Below are positions 61,101 through 64,000 of a DNA stretch of 64,000 bases, piece after piece; within the stretch, counting starts at the first letter, position 1; each line of letters starts with the position of its first letter. Made by a program: the position numbers and the translations under genes. The DNA lies in contig NC_034413.1 of NCBI RefSeq assembly GCF_002078875.1, positions 60,012,433 to 60,076,432 of the forward strand. Reading direction: 5' to 3'. A model generated the notes under the pieces. The model was not told the DNA's origin. It saw only the letters and a list, made by a program, of their open reading frames with translations, and searched no databases. The DNA is from Numida meleagris (lineage: Eukaryota; Chordata; Aves; Galliformes; Numididae).

Positions 61101-62389
61101 CCCAAAAGTTTTTCATCTGTTCCTTTGAGGCTACTGAGAATTCTGATATTTTCTCCATCTGTTTCTTGAAATTTCCCCTGTGAGCACTCGGCATGTTTCC
61201 CCGTTCCTTCCAGATGACCCTCTCTTGCTGTTCCCACTGGGTGTCATAAACTCCATGACTACTTCCAAGAAACGTTAAGGTGAGTCGCATTTTATTTATT
61301 GTGCTGAGTAATGCCATTAACACATCCCAAATTGATCCATCAAAGAAGTCAGCATGGAGAAGCTGCTCAGTGGCAGCTTCAGGTCAAATATTTAGGTGGG
61401 GCACTGCCGTTCACCTGAGCGCTATGTGAAGCTGTTATTGGAGAATATTGCCTGAAATACCCCTCTGGGCTCTGCTGGAGTTGCTGGCCTATTCCACGAA
61501 GTCAACCAGCTGCTCCTTTTAGAGCCCCCCTCTGAAATGTGAACACAGGACAGTGAAATTGCTGTCCTGCCAGATCATTCGTCTGGAAGAGACATTATTA
61601 ATAAGGAGCGATAGACTTCCCGTTGAATTGGGATGAAGGTATGTTTATTTTATCAGCATTTTATTTTCTGAGCACAGTGCTGAGCCTCTGAGCGCAGCTT
61701 GGCTGAGAGCGAATCTTGCTTTAGGGGAAGCTCACAATACTGACACTTCCAACGGCTGCAGTGAATGTTGGCAAAAGTAACCCCTTCGTCTGAGGGAGAC
61801 CAAAGTAGTCAAAAATAGCAGAATCAGATATTTTCCTGCTATGCATTAGAGATATGAGGGGTGCTGTCAGAATTTTGTCAGAAATTGCTTTGGGGTCCTC
61901 TTGAAGTTGTTTGTGGGAGATAAGGGGCAGCTGTTTGTTTCCTAAGCAAAATCCAAATTATATACATATATTTTAATTAACTTGTACTGAAACTATATTT
62001 CTATTCATATATTTTGTCTCGTGCTTCTCTGTAACTGTGCTGCGTGTTCCTCTAGATCCTGTTCCCTCCCAGCTGATTCATGGGGGAGAACGGGAAGAAC
62101 AGGACCGTAGAATGACAGTGTCCCTGGTTACCAAGGCAACACTTAAATCAGAGTATTTCTTTTTAATTTCAATCAGAATATTTTTTTCATTTGAAATATT
62201 TTGATACAGGTTTTGTTGTTTTCTGGGTCTTTTTCATAAGAAAACAGATTTTCAGGGATAAATCAGGTGCTTTTTTTTTTTAGTCAACCTTTTTTTTTTC
62301 ATCGGTCTTCATAATGTGCCAGTTTGATTTGGGAAAAAAAATTACGTTGACCATCACCATCTTTTCATTAACCTCTAACCCTGTGCATA
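58111..62389. other. Non-coding stretch, no gene seen
   Basis: AT-rich, unique-looking. A 119-codon minus frame at 60964-61323 reads as an ordinary hydrophilic peptide but has no recognisable domain and no clear splice sites. T-rich runs near 59249-59262 and 60127-60150. No repeat family recognised. Confidence 0.45.
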
Positions 62390-63720
62390 AATTTGTAGAA
62401 ATACAAACATCACTGACAGAGGCCAGAGGGGCTTAGATAGGTCCTCTTGTACAGAACAAGGTCACCTACACCTGAGTTTCACTCAGTAGGTATTTGTGTA
62501 ATATAATTGCGGAGAAGTTCCAGCTGTGGGGACTCCTCAGTCATTTTAAGTGACCTTATAGTTTCCTTTCCTATCCTTGCAGTTAGTAAGTATTCTTTTT
62601 TATCAGTCCAATCTTTGCCACAATTTTAAAGCGATTAAATAGAAATTTTGACCTTATTGTGTACAACAACCTTCCGTGTATTTGCAGACAGTTGTATCTC
62701 CCCTGCTTCTTCTAAATCCTGTAACGTCAACTTTACTTTCTTGGTCAGAGGTCTATAAACCATGACCTTCATGCTTATTCTCTTCGGATTGTCCCTTTCT
62801 TAAGTGCCATGCCCATAGTTCCCATGAATAGTCTTAGCCCAGCATGCACATGTACGGCTGCAGAAAGGATTCTACTTTTTAAGCAATAGCTGCATCTTTT
62901 ACTTTGAGCTGAACAGATATCTCACTATATCCCAAACTGTGTGTTTAAACATATTTTACCCTTCATGCCTATATACCAACAATATTTTGACAATGTAATT
63001 CGTCAGTAGCGTCCTCCTGTTAAAAGCTATCATCTTTAATCTGAACAAGTGATACAAATCTTAAGTACTCATAACCTTCTTGACTTCTTCATCGAAGATG
63101 ATCTTACGTAGCCTTCACACCTGCCATTTCTCTGGCATTTTCCTCCACAGTATCCATTTGATGCTCATTAGGTTTTCAAGTTATTTTCCCAGCTTTTTAA
63201 CTGTGTGTGCAATCTTGTATTCTAAATAAGGTTGTTTATCCCCCATGTGTTTCAGGGAGTATTTTGGTAACAGTACACATGCAGGCGATATATTTGTCCT
63301 ACACATCTTTGTCCCAGCATTCTGCAGTTCCTTCCCACTCGTGCCTGAAAATTGGAGTACACAGTTTTTTTCCCCTTCATCTCATCATTGTTGTTGTATT
63401 TTTTTTACCCTCTAGCATTTTTAGAACATAGCATATTTTCAAGTAGTGTTAATTATGTAACAGCAATTTATCTCCGATGAGATCTTTTATTTTTCTTGCA
63501 ATTTTGCAATTAGAATCCAGAAAATTTCAGGCTTTGAACCCTGCCTTTTATGTCAAGTTGTCTGCCCACAGCTGATGAGTATAAGTATCTTATTTGCCTC
63601 AGAAAAAGAAGCGAAAAAAGTGCCATCTGCAAATTTATTGGGAATTTGAATATCTTGGAAGTATGACTGAAGGAATAGATCGTGGAGAAGTTGAAATATT
63701 AGAGCCCAAGAGTTGCTCTG
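62390..63720 (-). mobile_element. Ancient CR1-type LINE, 3' half (minus strand)
   Basis: Read on the plus strand, 'ttgtagaaatacaaacatca' marks the inverted 3' end. It is followed by 'agttccagctgtggggactc', 'accttatagtttcctttcct', 'gacagttgtatctcccctgc', 'taaaccatgaccttcatgct' with 'tattctcttcggattgtccc', and 'gccatctgcaaatttattgg' (63622-63641), the inverted motif C neighbourhood. Order and orientation match old amniote CR1, but divergence is high and the middle is hard to follow. The segment ends close to an oppositely oriented CR1 piece. Confidence 0.6.
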
Positions 63721-63859
63721 TAATGGTAACCACAGAGTATTTCAACTCAACATCCTAAGAAACATTAACAAAGGACATTAAGACTGAAAGCAGGTCTTTT
63801 TTTAGATACAACAAGATAAGACAACAGTCCAGTGTCGATGAACAGAGAGCTTTATGGCT

Positions 63860-64000
63860 ATATATAAGAAACTATATAAACTTTTTTTACTCAAGCATCA
63901 AAATCTGTTGAGGTTTTTTGAAGGGTCAGCAAACGTGGATAAGGAAAAGCCAATTCATATATAGTACTTGGGGATCTAAAAAGCCCTTACAATGTTTTTA
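63860..64000 (+). mobile_element. Ancient CR1-type LINE, RT motif A region, cut by window end
   Basis: From 63902 the plus strand reads NLLRFFEGSANVDKEKPIH and then, after a stop, YLGI and KALTMF. This matches the CR1 segment 'LLEFFEGVNKHVDKGNPIDIVYLDFQKAFDKVP' just before and through motif A. The element continues beyond the window. Orientation is opposite to the CR1 segment at 62390-63720. Confidence 0.7.

Noticed and set aside
60964..61323. 119-codon minus-strand frame with a protein-like composition
   Set aside because: I could not match it to any family and saw no clear acceptor or donor sites; length is compatible with chance. Only a translated search could revive it.
1..64000. CRISPR array, tRNA, rRNA or other classical RNA gene
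   Set aside because: No regularly spaced direct repeats, no full tRNA A-box/B-box pair with acceptor stem and no rRNA-like stretch were seen on reading; tRNA-like words occur only as SINE heads.

Overview
The window looks like vertebrate nuclear DNA from a bird, probably a galliform such as chicken. It is AT-rich, has no bacterial-style gene packing, and carries many CR1 LINE fragments with the avian 3' end (a variant of 'ttccaacctnnatgattctatga'). It also holds a solo endogenous-retrovirus-type LTR and a few very old amniote SINEs. I found no protein-coding gene that I can defend. The longest open frames (183, 158, 146, 130 aa) are chance frames or frames inside repeats. This is an intergenic or intronic gene-poor stretch.

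Layout. 1-7.2 kb: non-coding, with two weak MIR-like SINE traces and a conserved-looking block at 4840-5110 rich in homeodomain and PBX/MEIS-type words. 7.2-18.8 kb: a CR1-rich zone. It has an ancient CR1 at 7176-7748, a different CR1 piece at 7796-7955, three minus-strand CR1 3' ends between 9.2 and 12.7 kb, an ancient CR1 reverse-transcriptase (RT) fossil at 16600-17285 and a short CR1 tail at 18741-18805. 18.8-34 kb: mostly unique sequence, with a regulatory-looking block at 21775-21995, a decayed RT of L1/Tx1 rather than CR1 type near 27.2-28.0 kb, a G-tract at 31.3 kb and a second conserved-looking block at 31640-31910. 34186-34706: a 521-bp solo LTR on the minus strand with an exact 5-bp target-site duplication. 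35.5-52.1 kb: one well-preserved CR1 3' segment, one MIR-like SINE, a PBX/MEIS-type site at 45.3 kb, and two MIR-like SINEs in tandem at 51.8-52.1 kb. 52-64 kb: a small CpG-richer patch, a ~2.3-kb ancient CR1 on the minus strand with a younger CR1 inserted in it, and at the right edge two ancient CR1 segments facing away from each other, possibly one 5'-inverted insertion.

How it fits together. Nothing here forms an operon-like or pathway system. The likeliest function is distant cis-regulation. Blocks at 4.9 and 31.8 kb share several 8-11-base words, including TATTAGTGCCA and the half-site CACTAATA, in mirrored arrangement. GATTGACAG-type words occur in three blocks. The rest is a record of retrotransposition of several ages. 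All family calls were made by eye against remembered consensus patterns; no database search was run, so boundaries are approximate except for the LTR.
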